The notes beneath the pieces are model-generated. The model searched no databases, was not told where the DNA came from, and worked only from the letters and a program-made list of their open reading frames with translations. DNA of 64,000 bases from Argyresthia goedartella (Eukaryota > Arthropoda > Insecta > Lepidoptera > Argyresthiidae), in the NCBI GenBank assembly GCA_949825045.1, contig OX463818.1:30396906-30460905 (forward strand), given 5' to 3'. Below, piece by piece: positions 40,981-53,185 of this stretch. The stretch's first letter is position 1; every line of letters begins with the position of its first letter. The translations under genes were made by a program, and so were the position numbers.

Positions 40981-43830
40981 TTGTTACACCAAAATATAGC
41001 TAGCCTAACAAGTAAAAAAGAAATCATAGAGATAACGATCGCGGAACTAAATGATAATAATATAGACCCAGATATCCTTTGTTTCTCAGAAACATTTATT
41101 AAAACAGGTGATGAACAAAACGCTTATATACATGGGTACGAATTAGCAGCGACTTACTGTAGAGTACAAAAAAGAGGCGGGGTATGTATTTTCGTACGAG
41201 AAGGACTGCCGCACATTCCTAAACATAATTTTGACAGTCTATGTCAAAAAAGTGCTTTTGAGTGCTGCGCTACTGAGATTCCGCATCACAACTTTATAAT
41301 AATATGTCTATATAGAACGGATGAACGAAACAAACCAACAAATGCGAAGGTCTTTTTAGAAAAATTTGAACAAATGTTATACATTGTATCAAAGAAATAT
41401 CCTAAGAAAAGAATAATTATTGCAGGTGACATTAATATTAATACAATTAAAGAATCCATATATTCAAATAGACTACTTGACATCATAAAAAATTATAATC
41501 TGACTAATCACATTGACAAGCCTACTAGGCGCAATGCCTGTCTTGACCATATAATAAGTACTGTAAAAGAGGGAACAGGATCTATAATCCCGCTCGGCCT
41601 CTCTGATCATGAAACTGCCCAGATATTAAAGATACCAGTGAAATCGAAGGTTAACATACCAAAAACAGTGTTCGTTTACCGAAGAGATTTTTGTGAGGAT
41701 AATCTAAACAAATTTAAAGAGTGTCTTGAAAGTCTTTCCTTTTCTGATGTGTACGGTGAAGCTGACTTGAACCAATCTTTCAACGAATTTCATGATCTAC
41801 TATGTTTGTTTTACAGCTTATGCTTTCCTTCAAAAAGAGTAAAGATAACTAGAACAAAAAAACAAAAATGGATGTCTCAAGGTCTAAAAATTAGCTGTAA
41901 AGTAAAAAGAATACTAAGGTTTAACTTCTATAAACACAAAACAAGAACCACAAAAAATGTGTTTAAAAGGTATGCTCAGATACTAAAAAAATGTACACAA
42001 GTAGCCCAAAGAAATAACAATAGTAAATTTATAATCAACAGCAGAAATGTGTGCAAAGCTTCCTGGACAATCATCCAGAATGAAATGGGGCCCACAAATC
42101 AAATACAGGGCATTGAAAGGATACTGTACGAGGGAAAAAGTGTCACAAATCCGGTAGATATTGCAAACACAATTAATGATTATTTCATTGATACAACAAA
42201 TATAAACAACAGTAATAATACATTCCAAAAGACGAGTCACTCACTGGACAAAACAATTTTCTTAGAACCTGTATGTCCAATTGAAACTTATAAGATCATC
42301 ATGTCCCTCAATAATACTAATGCTTCAGGAAGCGACGGCCTGACTACGAAAGTCTTAAAAAGATGTGCTAACGAACTTTGCTTCGTGCTAACGTATCTGA
42401 TCAATCTATCTCTAGAGTCAGGGTGTTTTCCATCAAAACTTAAACAATCTGTAGTTAAACCGTTGCATAAGAAAGGCAGTAGAGACGATGTTGGTAACTA
42501 TCGGCCAATAACACTGATCTCAATACTGTCAAAAGTATTTGAGAAAGCCATGCAAATTCGACTCAACAAATTTTTTACCGCACATCAAATATTAAAACCC
42601 GATCAATATGGATTCCAAAAAAAAAAATCTACAACACTAGCGGCCTTTAATCTAGTTAGCAATTTAAGCCGACGGGTTGATCAAAAAGAAACTACGACTC
42701 TTTTATTGTTTGACATGTCCAAAGCCTTCGACTTTGTTGACCATGAAGTACTGCTGATAAAACTTGAACAATGCGGAATAAGAGGCCCATCACTGTCCTG
42801 GATAAAAACGTACTTAGGGGACCGATCCCAATATGTAGAAACCACAAGAGTAGAAGATAATGTCTTAAAAACATATAAGTCACAACCTAGGTTTAATAAA
42901 TACGGAGTGCCACAAGGCAGTGTCCTTGGTCCTCTCTTATTCCTCATATACATAAATGATCTCCCAGACCACATCAAACACAAATGTATATTATTTGCTG
43001 ATGACATTTCAATAATAGTGACACAAAAAAATAATAATTTAAGTAATCATATCTCGGACCTTAATGAAAATGTGACAACCATTGTAAATTATTTAATCAA
43101 TTCCAATTTAAAAGTAAATTTAACAAAAACTAATATAATGAATTTTAATAAAACTATAAATAATAAATTACTAAGTATAAATCACCAAGGACAACAATTA
43201 CAAAATGTAGACCATGCAACATTCTTAGGTATAATAATTGATAAGAATCTAAATTGGAAGGAGCATACCAAGAAAGTGTGCGGAAAATTAAATAGATTTG
43301 TATTTGTCTTAAGAAGGCTAAGTAAAGTTGCATCAAGACAAACGGCGATATCGGCCTACTACGGATATATAGAAGCAGCACTCAGATATGCCTTGATCAT
43401 CTGGGGAAACGGTACCGACAAGCAAGCGGTTTTTATCGCTCAAAAAAAATGCATCCGATCAATAGTTGGAGTACCGCAGCACGTATCATGCAAGCCATTG
43501 TTTCGCGAGTTAAAAATACTACCATTTCCCTGTCTATATATAATGGAAGTAGCGAAATTTGTTAAACTTAACACAAATCTATTTGCCAGGGCTAGTGATG
43601 TATATCCCAGAAATACCAGAAATCCCGATAAGCTTGTTTATAAACACTGTCCCAGAACAGCACTGTACCAAAATAATTGTGACGCAATGTGTATCGCGGT
43701 GTACAATAAGATACCTCGATATATTAAAAACCTCGATGTTAATCTCTTCACATCTAGACTACGAAAATGGCTATTAGATAATTGTTTTTATTCACTTCAA
43801 GATTTTTTCAATTTTAAAACTGCTGAATAA
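40981..43830 (+). CDS. LINE ORF2: apurinic-type endonuclease and reverse transcriptase
   Basis: About 950 codons. N-terminal endonuclease motifs: LLHQNIASLTSKK, DILCFSETF, RIIIAGDININT and the SDH block LGLSDHETA. RT motifs: YRPITLIS, DQYGFQKKKSTTLA, LLFDMSKAFDFVDH, GVPQGSVLGPLLFLIYINDL and FADDISII (catalytic FADD). A C-terminal region with cysteines and tryptophans follows. There is no in-frame ATG before about residue 130, inside the endonuclease; the listed start is TTG. It may be translated after ORF1 termination or by frameshift. Jockey/CR1 superfamily, most like CR1. Confidence 0.85.
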   Translation: MLHQNIASLTSKKEIIEITIAELNDNNIDPDILCFSETFIKTGDEQNAYIHGYELAATYCRVQKRGGVCIFVREGLPHIPKHNFDSLCQKSAFECCATEIPHHNFIIICLYRTDERNKPTNAKVFLEKFEQMLYIVSKKYPKKRIIIAGDININTIKESIYSNRLLDIIKNYNLTNHIDKPTRRNACLDHIISTVKEGTGSIIPLGLSDHETAQILKIPVKSKVNIPKTVFVYRRDFCEDNLNKFKECLESLSFSDVYGEADLNQSFNEFHDLLCLFYSLCFPSKRVKITRTKKQKWMSQGLKISCKVKRILRFNFYKHKTRTTKNVFKRYAQILKKCTQVAQRNNNSKFIINSRNVCKASWTIIQNEMGPTNQIQGIERILYEGKSVTNPVDIANTINDYFIDTTNINNSNNTFQKTSHSLDKTIFLEPVCPIETYKIIMSLNNTNASGSDGLTTKVLKRCANELCFVLTYLINLSLESGCFPSKLKQSVVKPLHKKGSRDDVGNYRPITLISILSKVFEKAMQIRLNKFFTAHQILKPDQYGFQKKKSTTLAAFNLVSNLSRRVDQKETTTLLLFDMSKAFDFVDHEVLLIKLEQCGIRGPSLSWIKTYLGDRSQYVETTRVEDNVLKTYKSQPRFNKYGVPQGSVLGPLLFLIYINDLPDHIKHKCILFADDISIIVTQKNNNLSNHISDLNENVTTIVNYLINSNLKVNLTKTNIMNFNKTINNKLLSINHQGQQLQNVDHATFLGIIIDKNLNWKEHTKKVCGKLNRFVFVLRRLSKVASRQTAISAYYGYIEAALRYALIIWGNGTDKQAVFIAQKKCIRSIVGVPQHVSCKPLFRELKILPFPCLYIMEVAKFVKLNTNLFARASDVYPRNTRNPDKLVYKHCPRTALYQNNCDAMCIAVYNKIPRYIKNLDVNLFTSRLRKWLLDNCFYSLQDFFNFKTAE

Positions 43831-44663
43831 ACTTGTTAAACGTGTTGTATATATTTGCATGCTATATTGACTAGCTGTTTAAGGAGCACAATCAATGTAC
43901 CAAGAATAATTACTGTACAATACCCTTGACATAGCAAATAAATTTCTTATTTCTTATTTCTTATTTCTTCTAGGATACTCTATTTCGTGGGAACCAGAAA
44001 CAGCGACGTCACTCTCATTTAAATATACAAGAACAAAATCCAAGAAAAAACATGGTCGTACAGTATACATACGTAGATACATTCAAACAAACATTTTTGA
44101 TGTATGTTTGTATGTAAGTATGACCATTTCGTTAGGTTATGACGCCCTACAGCCCAAACGATACCGAACGGCTAGAAGGATTTTAACAAATAAAGTGGTC
44201 TTTGGATACAAATTTTAGTTTCAAGTCAAGAGGTTGTATTTAGATCGCAAAATGTAGTAAAGATATTGGTGCGGCTTTCATGCTACATGTACGTAACAGG
44301 GGCATTCATAAGTTTGTATGCAGAATGGAAAATAGTGAAAGATTAAAAAGCAGTCGGGTTATTTGTTTTTATAATAATTCTACTTATGAACCCTAATATT
44401 TGGCCGAGGGTCGCTTTGTCGTACTACTTAACGCTGGTGCTGCCTATTTATCCCTTTCAGAGAGATATTTATAAATTCCAACCCTATGCCACGGTGATCA
44501 AATTCAAAACCTATAAAGGGTTTTGATCCGTAGGTCAACGCCCGTGGGAATTTCAACTCGTTTATTTCAAATAGTAAGAACTGAATTGCAAAGTTTTAAC
44601 ACTTGCTAACTCGCTTTGTATCTTTCGGCCCTTATAGTGAAGCCAAGAAGATATTTAATAGTA

Positions 44664-45405
44664 GTTTATCTATACACACACGTATCATAAACCCTCTTTA
44701 CTGCGTTCAAACACCGCACGTTACGATCAGCATTATGTTAAACTACTTGGTAAAAACTCGTTTCGTATCTGGAAAACTACACATAATGGTCATTATGTGT
44801 AGTTTTTCTACATATAATGACATTCAAATTTCGAACGCCGACGCCCACCCGCGTGCCGTCCCTAGTTTGTCTGTGAAGTTGGTACTGACATTCAAATTTC
44901 GAACGCCGACGCCCGTCTGCGTGAAGTTGGTACTAAAGAACAAGCTAAACAATTGCAGAACCACAATGCCGGTCAAACATGCGGTTCCTGAACACATCAA
45001 AGAGAGCTTATGATATGTGTGTAGATAAACTAGTGTATGTAACTGTACATAATTAGGCATTAAAACTCTCGAGTTTTAATGCCCTCCATTATGCAGCAGT
45101 CACATAAACTACTATTATGTGACCTACATAATGGAGGGCATTAATACTCGAGAGTGGTTTTCATAATAATATCACTCGAGAGTTTGAATGCCTAATTATG
45201 TACAGTTACGTACACTAGTTTATCTACACACATATCATAAGCTCTCTTTGATGTGTTCAGGAACCGCTTGTTTGACCGGCATTGTGGCATTGATCATTGC
45301 TCTCTGTTAAGCTTGTTCTGTAGTACCAACTTCACTGACAAACTAGGGGTGGCACGCAGGCGGGCGTCGGACATTTGAAATTTGAATTTCATAATTTGAC
45401 TTTTC
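44664..45405. mobile_element. Foldback element related to the MITE at 26607
   Basis: Arms of roughly 280 bases (44820-45108 and 45116-45400) are inverted copies, centred on GTCACATAA-ACTACTA-TTATGTGAC. Both arms hold AACATGCGGTTCCTGAACAC-type sequence, CTTATGATATGTGTGTAG and CTCGAGAGT. The left arm has an extra direct repeat (CAAATTTCGAACGCCGACGC at about 44825 and 44895). Non-coding. Confidence 0.65.
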
Positions 45406-45959
45406 ACTTTTCCATAATAATAGGGTGACAGCTCGGCCAAAATCGCACGGAAAAGTGAAATAATGTGAAATATAAAGTTGCGCCTTTTATTGTCCTTGAA
45501 TACAGAATAAATATCAAACATCTCATAAAAGAACTCGTATTTCAGGTAACTGAATTATTGCACGGATTTATCGATTTTGAAACAAAAATCATTTCGCGCA
45601 TTAAAATAAATCAGCAGTATTTTTCAAATAGAACATGGTAATGTCTCGAATCAAACCAATACATAACGTAAGCCTTCAACGTTCCAATAACAAAATAATT
45701 TTAACTAAAGTTCGGGTCGTTCAATTCACTCATAACTCCGATAAGTGCAAAAAATGTAAACCGTTCCAAATATTCCCAATGGGATCTATCGGTCGCACGG
45801 GAAAGGAATTTTTGTGGGAATGGTATTTGGTATCATTTAGTCCTGATAATAGTCGGTTAAAGGTCAGGCACGTGTCGTTTATAAGGGTTAAGTAGTGTTC
45901 AGCTGATACCCACATTCTGTTATCCAGTTAATTACGTAGTATTTCCTGTTTTTATGTTT

Positions 45960-46610
45960 TCTTGTTTTTTTAGGGTTTCGTACCTCAAAAGGAGCCTCGT
46001 ACCCTTATAGGGTCACTCGCAAGTCCGGCCGTTCGTCTGTCCGTCCATCCGCCCGTCCGTCACGGGCTCTTTTCCCAGGAACTATAAGAAATAGAGTGTT
46101 GAAGTCCTGTACAAAAATACTTACCCTGATAACCACCACATAATTGAAGTCTAATATAAAAAAATCCTACAAAACAGTGGAGGGGTAAAATGACAAAACG
46201 AAAAAAATAACACCGTAATAAGTCATGTAGGGTATCGTCGGAAAGGGCTCTTTATAAATTTTCAAAAATATTTTTATAAATTTTAGTTTTGATAACTTCA
46301 GAAGATATGATCAAGAATGTGCAAAAAATTACCATCCACCCCCTGATCTCCGAAACTACAGAGTCTAAAATTATGACAAAAATACAACAAATAGAACTCA
46401 AGCCAAAGGTTACAGGAAAACTTTTTCGGAATTGCCAAAGTTTTAATTTTCTGTAAACCACATACAAACTTGTTAAGGTAAAGGTGCTGGTTATTTTTTG
46501 CTATAACCAATGAATTGTTTGAATTTTACATTCAAACAATTCACTCCATACCTTCCCTACTATTGCACGGTGGCACGGAACCCTTCGTGCGCAAGTCCGA
46601 CTCCCGAAGC
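45960..46610 (+). repeat. Dispersed repeat with GGTTTCGTACC / GGCACGGAACCC ends
   Basis: Same family and length as 1485-2075, including the (GTCC)n-like run and the GCAAGTCCGACTC end. Confidence 0.65.
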
Positions 46611-47869
46611 ATTACAGCGTCTCAGTTACCAGTATTGAAAGAGATTCGACGGACACACAGTCTCCCCCTCCCCCTTTAAACCTCCCGGACTGAGTTTAGA
46701 GCCCCCCTAAATGACCCAAATATAGAGTAGTTTAGGATTAGGATAGGTTTAAAAATTATATAACCACCTCATAGTAGCGGGGGCTGTCTACCCCCCAACA
46801 TGCCGCTATCATGGCCTTTGACTATGAGCTGATGTCCGCTCGTAAATTCGGGTAAGCAGGCAAACTCCTCATATATATCATATACACATATATATCGCCC
46901 AAAAGGGCATATTGCAGGTAGAAAGCCTTCAGCATATACCGAGGCCATGGCTCACCGTAAAATTAAATATAAATAACTGTTATATACTAGGGGTTGTTTT
47001 TAATTCCTTTACCACACGAGCTGATGCCCGCTCAATATCATTGAGCCCGGACATAGCAGGGAGGTCTGACTCCTGGGCATGGGTAATTCCATTTTTTCCC
47101 CTCCAACAAAAAAAAAGCAAAAAAGCGCAAGTCCGGCTCGCACTTGACCAGTTATTTATTTATGTGATAGACATTTACCTAACCATCATGATTACTTGAA
47201 GGTGAAATAAAATTTTATCTAGTTACTACGGTAACTGGGAATCATCATTGCGACATAATTGTTATTTGTATCCGTCACTTTATCGACTATTGATAAAATT
47301 GGATTATGTAGGTAATTCATTCATAATATGATTAGATATCATGGCCTTTGTTAAGTAGTGATGCATTAGGCTGATTGTGGTAAGCAATATCTACCCAAAT
47401 TCTGGTATGCAGTTAATTGCATCCTTTTTTTTTTTTTTTTTGTATGTGATGGAAAAGGTTAGCCGATTATGGTAAGCAATATCATAACCCGATCCTATTC
47501 AAAGGGCAATATCCTTTTTAGTATGGAGGTAATCGAATTTTCAAAATCACTCCGCACTTTCAAACCTCGTGTAGCCTGATGGAGAGTCTTAACAAAAATA
47601 ATAATTACTATGAAATCTCTACTATTCGGAGATATAAGCAATAACATTATGTGTTTTTTACTATTTTAAGGACGTTCTAGAAAAAAAAGTATTTTTTCCT
47701 CATATGAATTCTATATATAGGCCCATCTCCTCCCCTCAATATCTTATTTACTAAAATGAATTAAATACTCTCCTTTGATAAGATACCTAGAAACTATCAA
47801 GCTTCTGACTAAATTCCAATTTGACTTTCGAAGTCTTCACTAGTGACGCTGTGCATGAGCTTACCGACT
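46611..47869. other. Non-coding middle of the left arm
   Basis: The part from about 47160 has inverted counterparts near 61330-60830. It includes an 18-base T run near 47426. No gene. Confidence 0.45.
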
Positions 47870-48325
47870 ATGTGGTTAAGAATCTTATTACTTTCAGTGT
47901 GCCACAAGGCTGCATATTGGGCCCTACACTTTCTTGATTTATATTAAAGAACTGTGTAACCTAAATCCTGCTTAAGGAAAAGTAATTACGTATGCTGATG
48001 ATACTTTTATTTTATTCTCGGCTAAAACTTGGGAGGAGACATATGAAGTTGCTCAGCGAGGCTTCAATAAAGCCATCACATGGCTTCAGAGCAGCACACT
48101 AACACTGATAAGGCCAAACTCGTTGCTTTCTCTATCAGAAACATTCAGAGTACCGATGGTTTGCTACTAGCCCATAACTTATCTGATCCAAACAGAAGTG
48201 CCTGCTCGCCCAGCCCTGAATAATACCTCTACTAAAAATTTCTCGGGGTTATTGTGGATCAGAATCTCACTTTTAGTTCCCATATTCACCTGGTAACAGG
48301 CAAAATTTGCAATAGTGTTTTTTGG
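47870..48325 (+). pseudogene. Jockey/CR1-type reverse transcriptase fragment
   Basis: A broken frame shows SVPQGCILGPT and then TYADDTFILFSAKTWEETYE, the RT catalytic region with YADD. Stops and small indels interrupt it. The inverted copy at 59870-60660 extends further at its 3' side. Confidence 0.6.
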
Positions 48326-49984
48326 CGAAATTGCAGTCAAAACCACAATTGCAATATCTTTCTAATCGAGAATCGAGCTAAACTTTGGCGGAAACGCCTT
48401 TGCCACCCCGTACGGGGAAAGGCTGACACTGTGTAGTGTAGTACTTTTAACGTGATGAGGTCCACTTGCAGGGTATTCGTTAAATCAGCTGTGTTGTGTA
48501 GATTCTGTCAAAATGTATGAATATGTCAAATTTAAGGGGTGAACAAGCGCCAATAGCTTAAGACAAAGAAAATAAATACCCGTCGTCGCCACGCTTTGGA
48601 GCAGACTGACCGCACCGCCCGCGGAGACCCGCGGCTCCGCGAGTTGACAAATCTATTAATAAATTTCCATAACAGGTAATTTAGGTATTGTCAAAATCAA
48701 TCTAAATAAACATTTTTCAACAATTTGTCAGACAATAAAAAATGTTAAATTAGATCCAATTTCAATCATTATTTCTCCAAGAGAAATTCCTCCAATCGCG
48801 TTTCGGATAACACAAAATTTAGAAAAAGGTCCTAAAATTGTTATACTTATTTATTTAACTTTGGACTTTATTTGAACAGCAGAGAATCAACTTTAAAAAG
48901 TTTATTTTTTGTCTATATATCACAAAAATCATATCATCTTAATAATAACTGTAAAAATAAAATAAAACTTTTTATATTTTTGTCAACCTTATTTGCGTGT
49001 TAGTTTTATAAAGTTTGTCATTTAAAGAGCTGAACATATTCTGGGGAATGATAGTACCCATAATTATTAATAACTTGTCCCAAAAAACATATGGTAGGAA
49101 AGGAAAAAAAAATGGGTGTCCCATAGTAACTTTGTAAGTGATCGGACCCATAGTAGCTGATAGGATCAATTTACTGAGGGAGTTTTTTTTTCTTTGCGAC
49201 CGTATGTTTTGTGGAGAAAGTTGTTCTTATCGATAGGCAATGAAACTCTTGAATACCACCGGCATTAGCTAATGCCACTTTTCCGTTATAGGTTTTAGGT
49301 GATATTACCATGGCATAAGGTTCAAAATCGCGACCTGTCCCAACTACCCTCGATTTTGAGAGGTTAAATGTCATTCTGTATAGAAAATTGATTTCGCCTC
49401 CGAGCGAATTTCCATTTACTAGAAAATAATACTACAGGAAGAAAAGGTTTCTATGTTATAAAAAACAGATAGTCTTTCCAATTAAAATTCTCTTTGATAA
49501 AATTTATATAAAATATCCTACATTTTTCTCCCAACTAGTTTGGCCTAGAATTTATGCTAAAGATTCATTATTCACGCTTGTTTAAGCCTTAAGTGTGTTT
49601 AGCACGCTAAACTGATTTACCGAATTAGTTATTTACCATAGACTGAATTAAATGCAAAGGAATCAATACCTCTCTACAATTATTACATTTGCGCCTAGAA
49701 TTCATGCCAGTACCTAACCTCTTGCGATTGACAAAAATACCGGAGCTTTAATATGACAATGATAATCCTCAGGTAAGGAATTATGTATGACGTTACATGC
49801 GCAATTTTTTGCTATGCTATTCGAAAGTAACGAACGAGGGAGCAAAATGGGACCGTGTTAATATTCCATGGGAAAAGAGTGGTTCCTGTGTGAACTGGAA
49901 TTGTGTGGGAATGGGAACTAAGCCCTTTGCATTTGCATGGACGTTATTGTTGAACTTGTACTAAGCCAGATAGGGAAATATTAA
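48326..49984. other. Intergenic, nothing recognised
   Basis: A GC-rich patch near 48585-48645 and a repeat-like stretch near 49020-49375, loosely matched by 51540-51640 in inverse orientation (CATATGGT, GGTACTATC), are the only structure. No gene signal. Confidence 0.4.
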
Positions 49985-50245
49985 ACTGCGCATCAATAAT
50001 ACTAATTTGCACAGCAAGTATACTGATTTTAACAGCAAATTTCAGGGCAAAATACTGCGGTAGCTTAAGTGAACGGTAAAGGGTGTGAGCGAAGCGAAGC
50101 CCCTATATCCTTCGTATTAGGTTGAATATGTAAGAATAACAAAAATACTTAAATCATACAAAAATTTTTTGCTGATCATTTTTTGCTATGAAAATACTGA
50201 TTTTCACAGCAAAAAAGGTATGTTTGCTGTGCGATTAAATACTAG
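49985..50245. repeat. Dispersed repeat with GAGCGAAGCGAAGCC core
   Basis: TACTGCGGTAGCTTAAGTGA and GTGTGAGCGAAGCGAAGCCC match 4930-5300. The end GCGATTAAATACTAG matches 38005-38020. Confidence 0.55.
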
Positions 50246-50344
50246 CCATAAAGATACACTCAGCGTCACGCCTTATCGTATACGGGGTGGCAGAGGCACA
50301 GTAAAGACCAAGCTTACCCCTTAAATAAATAATTAAATAATGTT

Positions 50345-50700
50345 ATAATGTAGCCCATTAATGTGCCCACCTAGGGGCATGGGCTTTTACCCGGTTAAGA
50401 GCAAGATTGAGCCATACTTCACCACGCTGTTTCAGTGCATCCCGAACCCAACTGTACGATGTTTTTAAGCTGCATATTAGGGTCTCTGACCAGCTTTACG
50501 ACTACTACCATCGAGTAGCGATAGTAGCCGGGACCTACAGCTTAACGTGTCATCCGAAACACGGAAGCGCCAGAGACAAATGCCACATAGAAACGGACAC
50601 CCATCCAGTACCCGTCTCAGCCAGATGTTGCTACCCGCTCGATCGTTCCCGATATGCAATACCGCTTGGCCACGGATGCTTAAATAAATCAATGATTAGA
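50345..50700. repeat. Dispersed lepidopteran repeat, copy B
   Basis: Longer relative of 358-650, sharing GCTTTACGACTACTACC, GCGATAGTAGCCGGGACC and CACCCATCCAGTACC. The frames in it are incidental. Confidence 0.6.
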
Positions 50701-51120
50701 TATGTACATATATACCTACACATACATAAACTATATGTTTTTGTTGCAGTCAAGGCTATCTTCACTATCATTGATCACTTATCAGCACACGTGTTGTGTA
50801 CTCGTCATATTATATTATTACTATACCTATACCTATATATGTATCAGTCAAGATGATACAGAAGGCAAGAAAAATGAGCAACATTTTATGCGAACGACTT
50901 TTGTAAATAAATAACTACTTAGTTCGTAGTTAAACCAAAAATATAATAATATGAACATTGCAGTTGGTAAATTGGCCATGATATGCATAGATATTAAAAA
51001 AAAAAAATTTCGACATCTATATATGTAGGTCTATATTTATTTCTACATGAATACATCTACTATATTCATCTCATCAATTATATTTTTTATATATCCTTTA
51101 ATCTACTAGTATAAATATGT

Positions 51121-51300
51121 ACAAATAAACATAAGCAATTATATACAGGTACATATATTACTTCTGGCCTTTTCACTAGAATACCCTTTGTCGTGGGAAC
51201 CAGAAACAGCGACGTCACACACATATAAACATCCAAGACCTGGGGTTTTTTTTGTTTATCCCTAGTCGGGGCTCGAACCCCGACAAATCTATGTTCAGCA
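51121..51300 (-). repeat. tRNA-derived SINE, second family
   Basis: On the minus strand GGGGTTCGAGCCCCGACTAG (B-box-like) precedes a homopolymer, CCCCAGGTCTTGG and the TTCTGGTTCCCACGAC body shared with 7045-7238 and 43975-44045. Confidence 0.55.
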
Positions 51301-51850
51301 CCCCCGAGTCACGATTCAAACTCGCACTTGTTTTCTTCCCACACCAACCCTGCGCCGTCCAAGCGTGGCGTTAAGTATGGCGCGTGCGCGAGCGCACCCC
51401 TCCGGAATTATAATACCATAGATAATAATAACCCTCGAATATATGTGGCCCCACCACCATTCCGAGGAGCAAGGCGCGCGGCGACACGTCGTGTGACTGG
51501 GAGCCAGATATAGCTGCGGTTTGACTACTTACAAGTTACTATGGGAGACCCAATTTGTTTTACTTTCCGACCATATGTTTCTTGGGACAAGTTGTACATA
51601 ATTATGGGTACTATCCTCTGATAAACGAAACACTTTGCTTAAACTGACACCCGTCAATCACCCTGTTATCTGTTTCTTATTGTAACTCTTAAATTAAAAG
51701 GTGAAATTTGTGAAGGAGGCCTCTCTTTGTGTAGAATGATTATTAGTAAGTGTGTGTGAGATAATACTAAAAACGACACTATGTCACGAAAGAAGAATAA
51801 ATAAATACATGAAAATAGGTAACTTTAGATAATTTGCCCAGTATAGATCA
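51301..51850. other. Intergenic, nothing recognised
   Basis: A GC-rich stretch near 51350-51530 (GCGCGTGCGCGAGCGC) stands out by composition only. No supported frame. Confidence 0.4.
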
Positions 51851-51899
51851 AATAATAATTATAATAATAATATCTTGGAAACTATTTCTACACATTGAT

Positions 51900-52475
51900 T
51901 GTTTAATATTTATGCTTCGGAACGCACCGGTTTTCGTTGCGCGGATCGACCGCGAGTAATCGGGACATCACTAGCGGAAACGAAACCGCAGCTGTCACTT
52001 GCATAGAACCGAGATGAGGAATTAGAGGTTACTTTTTGTCGTGAGAAAAAACATGTCGGCACATGGCGTCGGGCCTTGACTGCATTTTAGTGTAACAATT
52101 GTCTAACACAGGTGTCGGGCCTGGTCGGAGTGTTAATCATAATAATCGTCGGGAAATAAGTAGACTCGCGTCAGCGGAGTGAGTGATTCGTGTTGTGAAG
52201 GTTGAAGTTGTACGGTCCCCAACTCGTCCTATTCGGATAGCGACTCCTCGTGCCGGCAAGCAACACGCCGGCGACAGCATCGGGCTGCGAAGAGAGTGAT
52301 ATTCGGTTCCTCTCCCCCCACACCGTGCATTCCTTATCCCGTATTCCTGCCTCGAATTGAGCTCTCGAATTCCTGTCTACGGCGGCAACGGTCAGTAACA
52401 CTTGCGATTCTCCCTCCTGGTGAAAACCAGCCCCTCAAGATTCCACGCCGTTCGGTTGAGGCGTGGAATTAAACA
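51900..52475 (+). repeat. 5' LTR of BEL element 2
   Basis: 576 bases. Short ORFs in both LTRs are shared LTR sequence. Confidence 0.9.
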
Positions 52476-53185
52476 TTTTGGTAGCAGGCGCGGTTTCCTA
52501 GTGGGAAATCACCGATTCACGGACGGTTGTAGGGTTGGTTTTTTGCCACATTGTAGTTGGGAGAAAAGAATATCTCAGATTGGCCGGCAATCAGTTGTGA
52601 GTGAGTCTGTGGTCGGTATACCACAATTAAAGTACATTTTCGGTTAGTGAAAGTATAATTGTCAATTTAGTTAACAATTATTATAAATTTGTAGTCGGAA
52701 ACTACTCGGTGTGCATAAGAAACAGTCATTCGGTCGGACTATAGTATTGCAGTCGGGTTCCATAGCATTGCAGTGTTATTTCGGATTACAGAGCAGGGTC
52801 AGGCTATTTAGAGGGTATCAAGCTGATTTTGCTGACCTCAGTAGAAGTGTGGGTCATATCGGAGGGGCCACTTCTAGAAGATCACAGCTACCTTCATTAT
52901 ATTAAAAATAGCCTTTTTTTTCCTATAATCAATCTTTGTGGGTTATTTTTGTATTGTGTTTTATGGTGGCATTCTCTAATTGATTTAGAGTGTATAGTTA
53001 TAAGGTGTATGTCCACAGGGCGACCATATTAAATATGTTTTAGGATTTAATTGTTTTAGTGGTTGCCTTAGTTTTGACAACTTAGTTTTAATTTCTGTGC
53101 CCAGCGCTGACGGGCAAGTGCTGGTCTCTGGCTATACTTAGTTCGGTAGTGAAGTATAGGACCAGAAACAATTGAATCGGTAACC

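Larger units (their letters stand above)
40102..43969 (+). mobile_element. CR1-like LINE, probably 5'-truncated
   Basis: It lies between CTAGGA duplications, has two open frames and ends in a (TTCTTAT)n tail. Both frames are free of stops, so the copy is recent. The ORF1 frame is open right up to the left junction, so the 5' end is missing. Confidence 0.8.
40038..44045 (-). repeat. SINE (second family) split by a CR1-like LINE
   Basis: 40038-40101 (ACATACATTGCTTCTGGCCC) and 43970-44045 (TTCGTGGGAACCAGAAACAG) together match the body at 51121-51230. CTAGGA is duplicated at the break (40096-40101 and 43970-43975). Confidence 0.6.
45410..48325 (+). repeat. Left arm of a large diverged inverted repeat
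   Basis: From GGGTGACAGCTCGGCC to GGCAAAATTTGCAAT the sequence matches 60115-62885 in the opposite orientation, with indels. Order inside: a 0.5-kb unit (45410-45925), a GGTTCCG-type repeat (45960-46610), a middle part, and a LINE RT fragment (47870-48325). Confidence 0.6.

Noticed and set aside
44603..45013. 136-codon ORF in the foldback region
   Set aside because: It reads through inverted-repeat MITE sequence and a duplicated block; no protein motif.
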